NCBI GenBank assembly: GCA_949286415.1
Contig: CASEBV010000006.1
Coordinates: 62,001-126,000, forward strand
Reading direction: 5' to 3'
From: an uncultured Bacteroidales bacterium
GTDB taxonomy: Bacteria; Bacteroidota; Bacteroidia; Bacteroidales; UBA932
DNA: 64,000 nucleotides
The position numbers were made by a program, and so were the translations under genes. The notes under the pieces are model-generated. The model had not been told where the DNA came from, made no database searches, and worked only from the letters and a program-made list of their open reading frames with translations. This document shows positions 26,076-35,167 of the stretch, piece by piece (the stretch's first letter is position 1; each line of letters opens with the position of its first letter).

Positions 26076-26843
26076 ATGGACTTTTCAGGAAACAGACTTG
26101 AATTATGCCTTTCTCCGGGCATCATTGAGGCCGGATGCGACGAGGCCGGACGAGGGCCGCTCGCCGGACCGGTATTTGCCGCGGCTGTAATCCTGCCGGA
26201 AGGATTCAGACATCCTCTCCTGGACGACTCCAAGAAAATGACAGCCAAAGCCAGGGAGACTGTCCGCGATGCCATCGTAAAGGAAGCCGTAAGCTATGCG
26301 GTGGAAGCCGTGTCAGCAGAAGAAATAGACAGAATCAACATACTGAATGCATCGGTTGCCGGCATGTGGAGGGCCGTCTGCAACCTCTCTGTCATGCCTC
26401 AGGCGCTCTCCGTGGACGGGAACAGATTCAGAAAGTACAGCCGGATTCCGGAAGCCGGGGCTATTTCGTCCGAAAGCCTCAACGACATGGACGAGGCAAG
26501 GGAAACCGACGGCAGGACACCATGGTTCCGCACAGCCGGAAATCCCGGGACTTCCGTCTTGGGCAATGCCTTTCCGCCAGGACACATCATGGACGGCATC
26601 CCTTTCAGGTGTATCATCAAAGGGGACGGAAAATTCATGAATATTGCAGCCGCATCCGTACTCGCCAAGACAGCACGGGACAGATATATGAAGCGCCTCG
26701 CACAGGAATACCCACAATACGGATGGGACAGGAACATGGGGTATCCCACCAGGGAACACATAGAAGCCATCCGACGATACGGACTCACGCCGCACCACAG
26801 GAAAAGCTTCCATGTCAGGGAACTTGAACCGACATTGTTCTGA
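26076..26843 (+). CDS. rnhB: Ribonuclease HII with internal insertion
   Basis: This 255-residue protein is longer than the usual 200 or so. It removes RNA from RNA-DNA hybrids and single ribonucleotides from DNA. Catalytic residues are visible: D22 and E23 in CDEAGRGPLAGP, D114 in SVDGNRF, and D202 in AKTARDRY. Between the VDGNRF strand and the conserved CIIKGDGK segment, residues about 126-174 form a hydrophilic insertion (PEAGAISSESLNDMDEARE and on) not found in typical family members. The insertion lies at a surface loop and keeps the frame. The start is ATG 26076; the frame's earlier TTG belongs to the promoter. A long inverted repeat follows the gene. Confidence 0.93.
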   Translation: MDFSGNRLELCLSPGIIEAGCDEAGRGPLAGPVFAAAVILPEGFRHPLLDDSKKMTAKARETVRDAIVKEAVSYAVEAVSAEEIDRINILNASVAGMWRAVCNLSVMPQALSVDGNRFRKYSRIPEAGAISSESLNDMDEARETDGRTPWFRTAGNPGTSVLGNAFPPGHIMDGIPFRCIIKGDGKFMNIAAASVLAKTARDRYMKRLAQEYPQYGWDRNMGYPTREHIEAIRRYGLTPHHRKSFHVRELEPTLF

Positions 26844-26877
26844 AAGCCGCAGCATATATTTATACTGCCTCGCCTCG

Positions 26878-26909
26878 GAAAAGGAAAATGAACAGTTCAT
26901 TTCCTTTTC
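26878..26909 (+). terminator. Terminator-like long inverted repeat after rnhB
   Basis: GAAAAGGAAAATGAAC (26878-26893) is nearly the reverse complement of GTTCATTTCCTTTTC (26895-26909), with one bulged A and a very tight loop. The T-run after it is weak, so termination strength is uncertain. Confidence 0.5.
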
Positions 26910-26933
26910 TCTCGGCTTCTGAGTATATTTGCC

Positions 26934-26941
26934 GCTGCATT
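26934..26941 (+). promoter_or_regulatory. -7 promoter element of the S46 peptidase gene
   Basis: It reads TATATTTG, 45 bp before ATG 26986. Confidence 0.55.
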
Positions 26942-26985
26942 TACGATGTATGATAATTCAATTATAATTTAACAAAGAAAAGGAC

Positions 26986-29154
26986 ATGAAAAAATTTCTT
27001 TGCGCCATTGCTGCGCTGGCGGTATTCTCGGCCGGCATGAAGGCAGATGAGGGAATGTGGATGCTCCCTCTGCTGAAGAAGATGAATATAGACACAATGG
27101 AGAAGATGGGATGCCGCCTGTCTGCGGAAGACATCTGGAACATAAACAATTCTTCTCTCAAAGACGCCATCGTGCAGTTCGGAGGAGGATGCACAGGAGA
27201 AATAATTTCCGATGAAGGGCTGCTGGTGACAAACCACCATTGCGGCTACTCGAGCATCCAGAAACTCAGCTCCGTGGAGCACGATTATCTGACCGACGGC
27301 TACTGGGCCATGAACCGCAGCGAGGAACTTCCTGCAGAAGGACTTACCATCACTTTCCTTGAAAGCATGACTGACATCACCAATGCATTGGAAAAGGCAA
27401 GGAAGACCGCACTCAAAAAATATTCCGGCTCCGACACTGCCGTAAGGGACTCCATAGCAGAAGCTGCAGTAAACGCGGCAAAGAAAGAAATCATAGAAAA
27501 AGCAGAGGAAGCCAACCCATACTGCGACATCCGGACCATGTCATTCTACAATGACAATGTACAATATCTTATAGTCTACAAAACATACAGGGACATCCGC
27601 TTTGTCGGCGCGCCGCCTTCCTCAATCGGAAAATTCGGGGCAGACACGGACAACTGGATGTGGCCGCGCCACACCGGAGATTTCTCCATGTTCCGCGTAT
27701 ATGCAGACAAGAACAACAATCCGGCCTGCTACTCGGAAGAAAATGTTCCGTACAGGCCGAAGAAACATCTGCAGATATCCCTCAAAGGCATCAATGAAGG
27801 TGACTTCACAATGATCATGGGCTATCCGGGCAGGACAAACAGGTTCTACACCTCGCCTGAACTCAAGAACCTCCTCGACATGCAGGACATTTCCATCGAA
27901 GCCCGCACAATCCGCCAGGACATCATGATGGAAGACATGCTTGCCGACCCGAAGGTCAAAATACAGTATGCCAGCAAATATGCCGGCTCATCCAACGGAT
28001 GGAAAAAATGGATCGGCATGAAGCAGGCTTTCGCCAAACTTGATGTCATAGGCAGGGCTCAGCAGGAAGAGGCGGCATTCACGGAATGGGTGAATGCTGA
28101 TCCGAAGAGACAGAAAAAATACGGAGACGCACTCCGGATGATCAGGGAAGGTGTCAATGCCGGCAGAGAAGCCAACCGGATTTTCAGAACACTTGCAGAG
28201 TCCGCCATGAAGATTGAACTTACCCAGGCCGCCACAATTTTCAACAATGCGGCAAAGTCTGCTCTGGAAGCCTCGGGAACAGACACTCTCGCAGCCTTTG
28301 AATCTGCCCTCGCAGCCATGGGGGATTTCTACAAGGATTATTCTGTCGGCACTGACATAAAGGAAGCCGAGGCCCTTCTTGAATATTACCGGACCCATGT
28401 GGACAGCACATACTATATAAAAGGAATCGGCGCGGACTTCGCGACAATGGACATCCCGTCATTCGTCAGCACCCTGTTTGCCGAAAGCATCTTCACCTCG
28501 GAAGAAAAGCTCTCCGAGGCCGTAAAGTCAATGACACCATCTGAAATATTCGATGACCCCGCCATCAACCTCGCTATAGCCGAAGCCTCAGTAATTGTTC
28601 CGGTCATCGGCAGGATTCAGGAAAGCGAAAAGACACTGACTGAAGCCAGGAAAGCATATACGGCCGGGCTTCTGGAATGGAAGAAAGGCGAACCGTCATA
28701 CCCGGACGCCAACTTCACCATGCGCCTGACCTATGGTACGGTCAAAGGTTATTCCCCGAAAGACGCAGTAATATATAAATACTGGACCACCCTGGACGGG
28801 GTGATGGAAAAGGAAGACCCGGACAACTGGGAATTCGTCGTTCCGGCAAAGCTGAAAGAACTCTGGCAGAACGGGGATTTCGGAGACTACGCCATGGCTG
28901 ACGGGAAGATGCCTGTGGCATTCCTTTCAAACAATGACATCACTGGAGGAAACTCAGGAAGCCCGGTGCTGAATGCCGACGGAGAGCTCATCGGCCTCGC
29001 CTTCGACGGGAACTGGGAATCCATGAGCAGCGACATCATGTTCGAGCCGGACCTGCAGAGATGCATCAATGTGGACATCCGCTATGTCCTCTTCATCATG
29101 GACAAATTCGGCGGAGCAGGCTACCTTCTCGACGAGATGGACATCGTAAGATAA
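26986..29154 (+). CDS. S46-family dipeptidyl-peptidase (DPP7/DPP11 type)
   Basis: This 722-residue protein has a signal peptide (KKFLCAIAALAVFSAGMKA), so it acts in the periplasm or at the outer membrane. The chymotrypsin-like serine protease triad is in place: His in VTNHHCGY (H84/H85), Asp in the GADTDNWMWPRHTGDFSMFR segment, and Ser657 in GNSGSPV. A helical domain interrupts the two barrels, as in the S46 fold. S46 enzymes remove dipeptides from the N-terminus of oligopeptides so that amino-acid-using Bacteroidetes can import them. The residue 25 after the catalytic Ser, which sets S1 preference (Gly in DPP7, Arg in DPP11), is Ser682 here, so a neutral or hydrophobic P1 preference is more likely than acidic (inference). 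It has its own promoter. Confidence 0.95.
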   Translation: MKKFLCAIAALAVFSAGMKADEGMWMLPLLKKMNIDTMEKMGCRLSAEDIWNINNSSLKDAIVQFGGGCTGEIISDEGLLVTNHHCGYSSIQKLSSVEHDYLTDGYWAMNRSEELPAEGLTITFLESMTDITNALEKARKTALKKYSGSDTAVRDSIAEAAVNAAKKEIIEKAEEANPYCDIRTMSFYNDNVQYLIVYKTYRDIRFVGAPPSSIGKFGADTDNWMWPRHTGDFSMFRVYADKNNNPACYSEENVPYRPKKHLQISLKGINEGDFTMIMGYPGRTNRFYTSPELKNLLDMQDISIEARTIRQDIMMEDMLADPKVKIQYASKYAGSSNGWKKWIGMKQAFAKLDVIGRAQQEEAAFTEWVNADPKRQKKYGDALRMIREGVNAGREANRIFRTLAESAMKIELTQAATIFNNAAKSALEASGTDTLAAFESALAAMGDFYKDYSVGTDIKEAEALLEYYRTHVDSTYYIKGIGADFATMDIPSFVSTLFAESIFTSEEKLSEAVKSMTPSEIFDDPAINLAIAEASVIVPVIGRIQESEKTLTEARKAYTAGLLEWKKGEPSYPDANFTMRLTYGTVKGYSPKDAVIYKYWTTLDGVMEKEDPDNWEFVVPAKLKELWQNGDFGDYAMADGKMPVAFLSNNDITGGNSGSPVLNADGELIGLAFDGNWESMSSDIMFEPDLQRCINVDIRYVLFIMDKFGGAGYLLDEMDIVR

Positions 29155-29229
29155 TCCGGCATTACAATCCAGGACATTTCATCAAGTCATCAGGACATTT
29201 CAGATTCAGTCTGACGCAATGAAAAAGAA

Positions 29230-30297
29230 ATGAAACAGAACGAAATAATGAAAATGCTCTACGATGTGCAGCATCCCGCAAAGGGAGACAGGAACATCGT
29301 GGAGCTCGGAATGGTGGACAAAGTCGAGTGCGACGGCAACAAGGTGACCGTCACACTCGCTTTCCCGAAGCATCGCGACCCGCTTGCAGAATACCTCATC
29401 GGAAGCACCCGTGCCGCAGTCATCCGGCACGCTCCGGACGCGGAAGTCGAGGTAAAGACCATAATAAGGGACGAAGCAAAGAAAAAGCCCGTGGGGCTGG
29501 ACTTCGGCCTTGAGGAACTGGCCGGCGTAAAGCATATAATCGGCATAGCATCAGGCAAGGGAGGCGTAGGAAAATCCACAGTCGCCGTCAATCTTGCAGT
29601 GGCCCTGGCCCGGCTCGGATACAAAACAGGACTTGCCGACGCCGATGTCTACGGCCCGTCGGTGCCGAAAATGACAGGCACCGAAGAGGAGCAGCCGCAG
29701 GCATTCCTTGAAGGAGAGAAACAGGTGATTCTCCCGCTTGAGAAATATGGAGTCAAGTGGATGTCAATCGGCTATTTCGCCAGGGCGGAGCAGGCTCTCA
29801 TCTGGAGGGGACCGATGGCCTGCAACGCACTCAAGCAGATGATTCTGCAGGTGAGGTGGGGCGAGCTTGACTTCCTTCTCATCGACATGCCTCCGGGAAC
29901 AGGGGACATACACATCAGCCTCGTGCACGACATACCTCTGACAGGAGCCGTGATAGTCACCACCCCGCAGGCGGTGGCCCTCGCTGATGTGGAAAAAGGG
30001 GTGAACATGTTCCGCAACGAAAGCATCCGCAAGCCGATACTCGGCCTGATTGAGAACATGGCATGGTTTACACCGGAAGAACTGCCGGACAACAGATATT
30101 ACATTTTCGGAAAGAACGGCGGAGCCGCCATGGCCGACAAATACGGAATCCCTCTCCTCGGGCAGATTCCTATCGTCCAGAGCATCAGGGAAAGCGGAGA
30201 CGACGGAGAGCCTGCCGCGCTTTCCGACAGGCCGGACGGACTTGCTTTCGCAGCCCTTGCCGGGAAAGTTGCCCGGGCAGCCAAAGACCTCGGCTGA
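29230..30297 (+). CDS. Mrp/ApbC-type Fe-S cluster carrier ATPase
   Basis: This 355-residue protein has an N-terminal MIP18/DUF59-type domain (residues about 1-85) followed by a deviant P-loop ATPase (GIASGKGGVGKSTVAVNLA). Conserved segments DADVYGPSVPKM and IDMPPGTGDIHISLVH mark the Mrp/NBP35 family, which assembles and delivers Fe-S clusters. The CxxC usually found in the C-terminal third of ApbC proteins is missing; the corresponding stretch reads ENMAWFTPEELPDNRYYIFG. Bacteroidetes members often show this variant, so the cluster ligands may differ. It follows the S46 gene by 75 bp. Chromosome partitioning (ParA-like) is unlikely given the DUF59 domain. Confidence 0.93.
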   Translation: MKQNEIMKMLYDVQHPAKGDRNIVELGMVDKVECDGNKVTVTLAFPKHRDPLAEYLIGSTRAAVIRHAPDAEVEVKTIIRDEAKKKPVGLDFGLEELAGVKHIIGIASGKGGVGKSTVAVNLAVALARLGYKTGLADADVYGPSVPKMTGTEEEQPQAFLEGEKQVILPLEKYGVKWMSIGYFARAEQALIWRGPMACNALKQMILQVRWGELDFLLIDMPPGTGDIHISLVHDIPLTGAVIVTTPQAVALADVEKGVNMFRNESIRKPILGLIENMAWFTPEELPDNRYYIFGKNGGAAMADKYGIPLLGQIPIVQSIRESGDDGEPAALSDRPDGLAFAALAGKVARAAKDLG

Positions 30298-30340
30298 TTC
30301 CAGGCATCAGAAACTGCAGAAGAAGCAGAAGCAACAGCAG

Positions 30341-31306
30341 TTAACGCCTCAGCCTGACAAAGATACTGAGCGGAAGTTTTTTCCCGAAGCGGTCATTCAG
30401 AACCAATTCTCCCGAATCAAGTCTGATGCCCTCTTCGGGATTGTCATTTCCGAGCACATCTGCCTCCCCTCCGATTCCGAACGCCTGCCGTACCACAGTC
30501 TCCCCGAGCACGGCGGAAAAACCGTTGGAATACAGGTTCAGGACCATGAAGCTGTCTTTCGGGGCAAGGATGGCGGCGATATTCTTCATCATCTCGTTGA
30601 GGCATTCATCCAGTTTCCATTTCTCCCCGTCCGGCCCGTGACCGTAGGCAGGAGGATCAAGGATTATTCCCTGATATACATTACCCCTCTTTGCCTCCCT
30701 GCGGGCAAATTTCATTGCATCTTCCACTATCCAGCGGATATTGTCCATCCGGCTGAGTTCCATGTTGTTGCGAGCCCATGTCACGACCTGCCTCACGGAA
30801 TCGAGATGCGTGACATCGGCACCCGCCGCCTTTGCCGCAAGAGAGGCGGCACCGGTATAGGCGAAGAGATTCAGCACCCGAGGCTTCGGCAGGGAGTCTT
30901 TTTCTGCCTTTTCAACGAGTTCCCGCGTATTCCTGTATATATACTCCCAGTTCGGTGCCTGCTCCGGAAACACGCCGACATGCTTGAATGCAGTCAGCCC
31001 GAGACGCAGGGAAAAATCCGGCCCCTGGCCGCTTCCGCCGTATCTTATGACCCACTGGTCATCGGCCTTCCTGAGCTTCTCCCATGTGCCGCTGTCCTCC
31101 TTCCCGGCACGGGCGAATCCGGCCCCCGGCCTGAAGCGGATATGCGCCGCCCGCGACCATTCCGCGTCAGACATGGACTTGTCCCAGAGAGCCTTTGGCT
31201 CAGGCCTGGACAGGACCTGCCTTCCGAATCTCTCAAGTTTCTCAAAATTGCCTGAATCAATGAGTTCATAGTCTTTCCAGAACTCCCCGGGTGTCTCTAT
31301 TGTCAT
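30341..31306 (-). CDS. Class I SAM-dependent methyltransferase (RlmI/RlmK-like)
   Basis: This 321-residue protein has a C-terminal Rossmann methyltransferase domain with the SAM motif VLNLFAYTGAASLAAKAAGA, DSVRQVVTWARNN and the catalytic-type DPPAYGHG. These are hallmarks of the RlmI-like rRNA methyltransferase group, although the usual N-terminal PUA domain is not evident. The substrate is probably rRNA or another RNA, unconfirmed. The frame extends to a GTG at 31336, but a -7 element (31326-31333) overlaps that point, so ATG 31306 (MTIETPGEF) is the likely start. The gene is divergent from pgk. Confidence 0.85.
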   Translation of the reverse strand: MTIETPGEFWKDYELIDSGNFEKLERFGRQVLSRPEPKALWDKSMSDAEWSRAAHIRFRPGAGFARAGKEDSGTWEKLRKADDQWVIRYGGSGQGPDFSLRLGLTAFKHVGVFPEQAPNWEYIYRNTRELVEKAEKDSLPKPRVLNLFAYTGAASLAAKAAGADVTHLDSVRQVVTWARNNMELSRMDNIRWIVEDAMKFARREAKRGNVYQGIILDPPAYGHGPDGEKWKLDECLNEMMKNIAAILAPKDSFMVLNLYSNGFSAVLGETVVRQAFGIGGEADVLGNDNPEEGIRLDSGELVLNDRFGKKLPLSIFVRLRR

Positions 31307-31325
31307 GACGGTATCATATTTTCGG

Positions 31326-31333
31326 CAAAAATA
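31326..31333 (-). promoter_or_regulatory. -7 promoter element of the methyltransferase gene
   Basis: The minus strand reads TATTTTTG, 20 bp upstream of ATG 31306. Confidence 0.5.
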
Positions 31334-31339
31334 CACATC

Positions 31340-31371
31340 TTTGACGAATTCATAATCTTTTTTTATATTTG
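31340..31371 (+). promoter_or_regulatory. Complete promoter of pgk
   Basis: TTTG (31340-31343), 20 nt, TATATTTG (31364-31371): a textbook Bacteroidetes promoter, fitting a highly expressed glycolytic gene. The leader is about 35 nt. Confidence 0.7.
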
Positions 31372-31411
31372 CAGATTGACATAACGAAACAACTTTTAAC
31401 TAAATAACATT

Positions 31412-32665
31412 ATGCAACAGAGTATTGACACTTATGATTTCTCCGGCAAGAAAGCTCTTGTCAGAGTGGATTTCAATGTTCCTCTCAATGAGAAGTTCGA
31501 GATTACAGACGACACCCGCATCAGGGCTGCCGTGCCTACTCTCAAGAAAATCCTTGAAAAAGGCGGTTCAGTAATCATCATGTCGCATCTCGGACGTCCG
31601 AAGGGAGTGACAGAGAAATTTTCTCTCAAGCATATCCTCGGCCGTGTGGAGGAACTCCTCGGGGTACCTGTGAAATTCGCAGAGGACTGCATGTCAGCTG
31701 ACGAGCAGGTTGCCGCCCTCAAGCCTGGCGAAGTCCTCGTACTTGAGAACCTCCGCTTCTACGCCGAAGAGGAAGGCAAGCCGAGAGGCCTCGCAGAAGA
31801 CGTCACCGACGAGGAGAAGAAGGCTGCAAAGGCTGCCGTCAAGGAGAGCCAGAAGAAATTCGTCGCCAAGCTTGCCTCATACGGAGACTGCTATGTCAAC
31901 GATGCATTCGGGACAGCCCACAGGGCACACGCCTCAACAGCCCTCATCGCCAAGTATTTCCCGAACGACAAGATGTTCGGCTACCTCATGGAAGGTGAAA
32001 TCAAGGCCCTCGAGAGAGTCGTCAACAATCCTGAGCGTCCTGTTACCGCCATCATCGGAGGAGCCAAGGTGTCATCAAAGATCGGCATCATCGAGCATCT
32101 CTTCGATGTAGTGGACAACATGATCATCGGCGGCGGAATGGTCTACACATTCGTCAAGGCCCAGGGCGGAAAAATCGGCAACTCCCTCTGCGAGGATGAC
32201 CAGCTCCAGCTCGCCCTCGACACTCTGAAGAAAGCCGAGGAAAAAGGCGTGAAGCTCTACCTGTCAAAGGAAGTGGTTATCGCCGACGCATTTGCCGAGG
32301 GTGCCAACACCAAGATCTGTCATAATACGGAAATTCCTGACGGCTGGGAGGGTGTTGACGCAGCACCGAGCACGCTCGCAGAGTGGGAGGATGTCCTCAT
32401 GAAGTCAAAGACCATCCTCTGGAACGGCCCTGTCGGCGTATTTGAGATTCCTTCATTCGCCAAAGGAACCAACCGTGTAGCCGAAATTCTCGCCAAGGCC
32501 ACCGAAAACGGAGCCTTCACCCTCGTAGGCGGAGGAGATTCAGTGGCAGCCGTGACACAGATGGGCTACGCCAAGAAAGTCAGCTATGTTTCAACCGGCG
32601 GCGGAGCAATGCTCGAATACCTCGAGGGCAAGGAGCTCCCGGGCATCGCAGCCATCCGCGAGTAA
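31412..32665 (+). CDS. pgk: Phosphoglycerate kinase
   Basis: This 417-residue cytoplasmic enzyme transfers phosphate from 1,3-bisphosphoglycerate to ADP in glycolysis. Family motifs are in order: [12 protein letters not shown] near the N-terminus, [52 protein letters not shown] and the C-terminal glycine-rich GGGDSVAAV and [14 protein letters not shown]. Length is normal. Transcribed alone from a strong promoter and ended by a clear terminator at 32721-32751. Confidence 0.98.
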   Translation: MQQSIDTYDFSGKKALVRVDFNVPLNEKFEITDDTRIRAAVPTLKKILEKGGSVIIMSHLGRPKGVTEKFSLKHILGRVEELLGVPVKFAEDCMSADEQVAALKPGEVLVLENLRFYAEEEGKPRGLAEDVTDEEKKAAKAAVKESQKKFVAKLASYGDCYVNDAFGTAHRAHASTALIAKYFPNDKMFGYLMEGEIKALERVVNNPERPVTAIIGGAKVSSKIGIIEHLFDVVDNMIIGGGMVYTFVKAQGGKIGNSLCEDDQLQLALDTLKKAEEKGVKLYLSKEVVIADAFAEGANTKICHNTEIPDGWEGVDAAPSTLAEWEDVLMKSKTILWNGPVGVFEIPSFAKGTNRVAEILAKATENGAFTLVGGGDSVAAVTQMGYAKKVSYVSTGGGAMLEYLEGKELPGIAAIRE

Positions 32666-32720
32666 TCCCGCCAGGCGTCAACTGACACTGCGACATATTT
32701 TCCCCACAGGGAAATCATCA

Positions 32721-32751
32721 ACGGCTTCGGAACCTCTCCGGAGCCGTTTTT
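32721..32751 (+). terminator. Rho-independent terminator of pgk
   Basis: ACGGCT (32721-32726) pairs with AGCCGT (32742-32747), with an inner CGG/CCG, followed by a T-run. It lies in the 293-bp gap between pgk and lgt, whose other visible content is the lgt promoter. Confidence 0.85.
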
Positions 32752-32833
32752 CATAATAACCCGATTCAATAAAACGCATAAGACAAATGTGATTACATTG
32801 GACGGCCTGTTCAGATAATTGATGGAAAATGTA

Positions 32834-32841
32834 TATCTTTG
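32834..32841 (+). promoter_or_regulatory. -7 promoter element of lgt
   Basis: It reads TATCTTTG, about 118 bp before ATG 32959, giving a leader of about 110 nt that contains a G-rich run (32872-32884). No -33 element at standard spacing. Confidence 0.45.
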
Positions 32842-32958
32842 CATGATTGGTAAGGAAAGGGCATATTTGCCGGAGGGGGGCGGGAAAACAGGTAAAAGAC
32901 AAATAAACCGGGAGCTGGCCTGAAATTTTCAGAACTGCTTCTGAAACAATAAAATACA

Positions 32959-33846
32959 ATGTTTGAACTTCTGTTTGTAAACTGGCATGTAAATCCGGAA
33001 ATCTTCCATATCGGTCCGTTTGCCGTCAGGTGGTACAGCCTGCTGTTCATATCCGGATTTTTCATAGGGTGGTACATCTTCAAATGGTTCTTCAAGAGGG
33101 AAGGCGTACCCGTGACATTGCTTGAACCTCTGCTTTACACCCTTCTGATAGGAACTATAGTAGGGGCAAGGCTGGGTCACTGCCTGTTCTACCAGCCGGA
33201 CTATTATTTCGGCAGCTGGAAAGGATTCTGGGAGATATTCATGGTCTGGAAAGGCGGCCTGGCCAGCCACGGGGGAACAATCGCCCTCATACTTGCAATG
33301 TGGTGGTTCTCACATCACTACGGCAGGAAATACGACTTCGACCTGCTGTGGATTCTGGACAGGCTCTGCATTGCCGTCTGCTTTGCGGGAGCCCTGATAC
33401 GAATCGGAAACCTCTTCAACTCGGAAATATACGGGGATGTCACTTCCCTGCCGTGGGGCTTCATCTTCGAACTGCGCGGGGAAACGGAACCGAAGCACCC
33501 GACCCAGATTTATGAGGCCCTGAGCTATACAATTCTCGGATTAGTGCTGTTAGCGATGTACAGATACCGGCTTGAAAAACTCAACAGAGGCACTCTGCTC
33601 GGCATCTTCTTCATTGTGCTTTTCGGCATGAGATTCCTGATTGAATTCATCAAGGAGCCGCAGGTAGGATTTGAAGAGGGAATGGTCCTGAACATGGGAC
33701 AGATTCTGAGCATTCCGTTCATTCTCATCGGCATCGGACTCATCATCTACAGTCTCGGATGGGGAAAGCCGGCCATGCTCCAGCATCCGCAGAAGCACAA
33801 GGCAGAGCCGACCCGCCATGCCAAAAGCCTCGCAGATGGAAAATAA
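32959..33846 (+). CDS. lgt: Prolipoprotein diacylglyceryl transferase
   Basis: This 295-residue integral membrane protein has about seven hydrophobic segments. It carries family motifs: VRWYSLLFISGF, GARLGHCLFYQPDYY (with the conserved Arg and His), KGGLASHGG, and RIGNLFNSEIYG. It transfers the diacylglyceryl group to the lipobox Cys of prelipoproteins, the first step of lipoprotein maturation, used by the many lipoproteins encoded here. Its 3' end overlaps the start of the next gene. Confidence 0.96.
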   Translation: MFELLFVNWHVNPEIFHIGPFAVRWYSLLFISGFFIGWYIFKWFFKREGVPVTLLEPLLYTLLIGTIVGARLGHCLFYQPDYYFGSWKGFWEIFMVWKGGLASHGGTIALILAMWWFSHHYGRKYDFDLLWILDRLCIAVCFAGALIRIGNLFNSEIYGDVTSLPWGFIFELRGETEPKHPTQIYEALSYTILGLVLLAMYRYRLEKLNRGTLLGIFFIVLFGMRFLIEFIKEPQVGFEEGMVLNMGQILSIPFILIGIGLIIYSLGWGKPAMLQHPQKHKAEPTRHAKSLADGK

Positions 33847-34432
33847 GGCAAAACAGGACGGGACCTGCACGGCAAAGCCGGCCGATGAAACGGCGGACAG
33901 GCTTGCCAGAAGGCAGAAGACGCTGGACTTCCTGACAGAGCACGGCATCGGTTATGAACTCTATACCCATCCCCCGCTCCCGACTGTAAAGGAAGCTCTC
34001 GAGTACTGGAAAGATGTGGAGGCGACACACTGCAAAAACCTGTTTTTCCGCAACCACAAGGGGAACAGGCATTATCTGGTAGTGCTGGAGTGCCACAAGG
34101 ACCTTGATATCCACGCCCTGGAACATCTTCTGCACCAGGGGAAGCTGTCATTTGCCTCCCCGGAAAGGATGGAGAGATGTCTCGGGCTGAAGCCGGGCTC
34201 GGTCTCCCCCCTCGGCCTAATAAATGACATCGGCATCAGGGAGACCGCCGACCCGAAAGAACTGTTCGATAACGGGCACAGGGTAAAGCTTTTCCTTGAC
34301 AGCGACCTGAAAAAAGCCGGAAAGCTCAGTTTCCATCCATGCGAGAACACTTCCGGAGCGGTGCTCGCATATTCTGATTTCCTGAAGTTCCTCTCAATCT
34401 GGGGAGGAGAATATGAATGGCTGGAAATCTGA
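33818..34432 (+). CDS. Prolyl-tRNA deacylase, YbaK/PrdX type
   Basis: This 204-residue YbaK-fold protein shows the sequence pattern of PrdX/ProXp-ala editing proteins (THPPLPTVKEAL, ATHCKNLFFRNHKGNRHYLV, GSVSPLGLIND). These stand-alone enzymes hydrolyse Ala mischarged on tRNA-Pro. An internal ATG at 33836 (ATGGAAAATAA, overlapping the lgt stop by 11 bp) would trim six residues and is equally possible as start. The overlap implies co-transcription with lgt. Confidence 0.9.
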   Translation: MPKASQMENKAKQDGTCTAKPADETADRLARRQKTLDFLTEHGIGYELYTHPPLPTVKEALEYWKDVEATHCKNLFFRNHKGNRHYLVVLECHKDLDIHALEHLLHQGKLSFASPERMERCLGLKPGSVSPLGLINDIGIRETADPKELFDNGHRVKLFLDSDLKKAGKLSFHPCENTSGAVLAYSDFLKFLSIWGGEYEWLEI

Positions 34433-34470
34433 AAAAACGGTTGCCCACTCATCTTTTGCAGGAAAATTAT

Positions 34471-34478
34471 TACTTTTG
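34471..34478 (+). promoter_or_regulatory. -7 promoter element of the first barrel gene
   Basis: It reads TACTTTTG, 14 bp before ATG 34493, so the transcript leader would be very short. Confidence 0.45.
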
Positions 34479-34492
34479 TAAAAAGTACTGCC

Positions 34493-35089
34493 ATGAAACG
34501 GTTAATAAGAATCTTAGCTACAGTCATATTGCTGACTGTCATCCCTTTGACCGCATCTGCAGAAGGTTTCGGCATCAAAGGAGGAGTAAATATTTCCAGT
34601 CTGAGGAATGTCAATGCCAAGGATTTCATCGGCTATCAGGCCGGTCTGCTGTATCAGGTGGACCTGCCTCTGTGGTTTTCAGTACAGCCTGAGCTTCTGT
34701 TTCATGTGAAAGGGGCCAGAATTACCGAGACAGACAACAGCTTCGGAATGGGATATCTTGAAGTTCCCGTGCACATCCAATGGGGCCCGAGGTTCAAGGA
34801 CGGTGACATAAGAGTCTTTGCCCAGGGCTCCCCGTACATCGGATACGCAATATCAAAGGACATGCAGGACGCTGAAGGGAACCAATATTCCTGGAAGAAC
34901 CTCAACCGGTTGGAATACGGAGTGGCTGCCGGCGTCGGCATCCAGCTGTGGCATTTCCAGATAACGGGGCAATACAACTGGAGTCTCGGCAATCTTGCCA
35001 ACAAGGCTCTCGCCGAGCAGGCGTTCAAGGACATACTGAATGACTCCAATTTCAGCGGCTACACGATTTCGCTCGCCATAGTATTTTAG
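34493..35089 (+). CDS. Outer-membrane beta-barrel protein (porin_OMP_b-brl type)
   Basis: This 198-residue protein has a signal peptide (ILATVILLTVIPLTASAEG). The mature part opens with GFGIKGGVNISSLRNV, the usual start of small eight-stranded Bacteroidetes barrels, contains FSVQPELLFHVKGARI and GYLEVPVHIQWGPR, and ends with an aromatic C-terminus (ISLAIVF). It is related along most of its length to the barrel at 35536-36195, on the other side of trxA. Ligand or role unknown. Confidence 0.88.
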   Translation: MKRLIRILATVILLTVIPLTASAEGFGIKGGVNISSLRNVNAKDFIGYQAGLLYQVDLPLWFSVQPELLFHVKGARITETDNSFGMGYLEVPVHIQWGPRFKDGDIRVFAQGSPYIGYAISKDMQDAEGNQYSWKNLNRLEYGVAAGVGIQLWHFQITGQYNWSLGNLANKALAEQAFKDILNDSNFSGYTISLAIVF

Positions 35090-35167
35090 GTCACGGCGGC
35101 TTATCCTGAAGCCTGTTTTTATTCGGAAACTTATTTTGACAGACAATAAATTTTAAGACACAAGATT

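Noticed and set aside
30050..31255. 401-residue open frame overlapping the end of the Mrp gene and opposite the methyltransferase
   Set aside because: Antisense shadow of a conserved methyltransferase; composition is unlike a folded protein.
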